Below are positions 62,505 to 64,000 of a stretch of 64,000 nt of DNA, one piece after another. Each line of letters starts with the position of its first letter. The first letter of the stretch is position 1. Below the pieces are notes generated by a model, which was not told where the DNA came from, made no database searches, and was given only the letters and a program-made list of their open reading frames with translations. This DNA is from Monomorium pharaonis (taxonomy: Eukaryota > Arthropoda > Insecta > Hymenoptera > Formicidae), in NCBI RefSeq assembly GCF_013373865.1, contig NC_050476.1:7786501-7850500 (forward strand). The letters are read 5' to 3'. The translations under genes were made by a program, and so were the position numbers.

Positions 62505-64000
62505 TAATATTAGATTCATTATTTTGTTGATATTCCTATATCATTATCACAAATGTATCGCTATCACAGATAGAGACATTGTGATGAATGATAATCAGAA
62601 ATAAAAGCGTGCAATGACGATATAGCAAAGATATCGAGTGGAATTACTTCCCAATACATATTTGACGATTGTTAAGCACTTTGTATAAAAATTAAAATTT
62701 TCGGTTTACGTTTACTGTGAAATTGATAAGCCGTTTAATAATGAGACCTATTAGCTATTGAGTAGCAGTGACTATCAACCACATACAAGACCATTTAATT
62801 AAATCACGAATCTCGCAACGCATTTAATTAAGTGAATCAATGTCAATAATCGTCCAGCATTTAATGTGGTTGAGAGTTACCAACTAGTTTTTAATGTTAC
62901 ATTTCTGATAATCCATTGTTTCCTCACATACATGTTATCTTTTGTATTTATCAACTAACCAAATTTAGCTATATAGTTCATAACGAAAGGAAAAAAATCG
63001 ATATACATAGTATATACATGTTATTTTAACGTGGAAATATTACTTTTGGGCGTTAATTCGCTAAGATCAAATATTTTCTTCAATTAAAAAGTACTTATAT
63101 TATTAAAGCAATGCAATTATATACGGAGGATGAAATGATATAAATATCATGCTTATAAATGATATAAGTAACATGTAAACGGTTAAATTTGGGTTTTAGT
63201 GGGGACGATATAATATTTGCATTACATATACATATATTTCCGTTGAAATTGTGTTTGTCTTTGTCCTTAAACGGGGCTTTATTGCGAGAATAAATTCTAC
63301 GATTTCGATAATAGCTTTTGATAAGAATCGTCTGATAGAGTTTGCATGGAAGAGAAAGGTGGAAAATGTATTTTCTGGTACCACAATAAGTTTTTACATG
63401 CTTCTCTCGATTTTATCAATAACTTTTATTGACGTAGCAGATCCTTTTGCCGTTTTTGCTTGTACGTGTCATTGTCGCATGCATTTTGTACGTATCAATG
63501 TAAATAAGCTTGTACGAACGACCGAAGGAAATACGAGAAAACTATAAGAGGGAATAGTAAGAAAAAAGACAGAAGAAAGATATACATATATGATAAATTA
63601 AAAAAAATAAGAAATTCAGAAATATGAAAAATTAGCGAAATCTCCTATAATCGGTCTCCAATATGATTTACATCAATTTCGTTCTAACACATTTAACTTT
63701 TTTTGAATCATTTCTCTGTAATTTTTTTCTGTCGAAAAAAAGAGAAAAGGTACAAACGTGAAACATAGAATTGATGTTATCAAATTTTTTGCGAATTGCG
63801 TTATTTATCATATATTTAAATCTCAAAATGTTGACTTAAACGAGGTAATAACTAGTCGATCAATAAGTCAATGAGCAATATATTATTATAAATGTGGACA
63901 AGCAGTACAAGCTTATATTATTCTTTCTCTGTTACAGATACATTCTATACATATTTCTTTATTTATTGTTAGCTTGTGATGTTATATCGTAATCGTATCG

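Larger units (their letters stand above)
61595..64000 (+). other. Eps8 3' region, mostly intron
   Basis: AT-rich DNA after the last secure Eps8 exon. It holds the candidate exon at 62207-62283 and a foldback element at 62348-62504. Nothing recognisable from 62.6 kb to the window end; the frames at 63196-63384 and 63251-63547 look random. Confidence 0.5.

Overview
This is an AT-rich eukaryotic window with large introns, CpG-rich promoter zones, many microsatellites and many short foldback transposons. All four genes I recognise look like insect genes. The repeat style and gene structures fit a hymenopteran, most likely an ant; that placement is inference, because no rRNA or mitochondrial marker is present. 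I found no bacterial operons, CRISPR arrays, rRNA or tRNA genes.

Layout. (1) About 1-23.6 kb, minus strand: a complete plastin/fimbrin gene (one EF-hand pair plus four calponin-homology domains, 631 residues from four coding exons). Its ordinary first coding exon is at 22941-22991 beside a CpG-rich promoter. The rest lies at 1371-4008, across an intron of about 19 kb. A second in-frame first exon at 5212-5286 inside that intron would swap only the N-terminus. (2) 28.3-41.3 kb, minus strand: a complete KDM5/lid histone H3K4 demethylase (18 coding exons, 1635 residues; JmjN, ARID, PHD1, JmjC, C5HC2/PLU-1 region, PHD2, PHD3). Its start exon is 4.6 kb upstream of the rest. (3) 43.1-43.75 kb, plus strand: the small complex III subunit UQCRQ (82 residues, two coding exons, likely 5' untranslated exon). 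(4) 58.3 kb onward, plus strand: an Eps8 homologue (PTB domain, conserved middle region, SH3 domain). Its 3' end is unresolved or beyond the window. A CpG-rich block at 44.8-45.9 kb ending in a clean splice donor is a plausible distant first exon.

The genes do not form a pathway. Plastin bundles actin and Eps8 regulates actin capping and bundling, so two actin regulators share the window. KDM5 acts on chromatin and UQCRQ in the mitochondrial inner membrane; lid and UQCRQ are divergently transcribed about 1.8 kb apart.

The rest is intron and intergenic DNA with several families of inverted-repeat, MITE-like elements: one family in three copies, a group sharing TACACTGA-like ends, and several single foldbacks. 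The most unusual is an 810-base element at 53052-53861 with TACACTG-type ends, carrying what looks like the first coding exon of a SAM-domain protein. All exon joins were read by eye from splice consensus and reading-frame continuity; no alignment was run.
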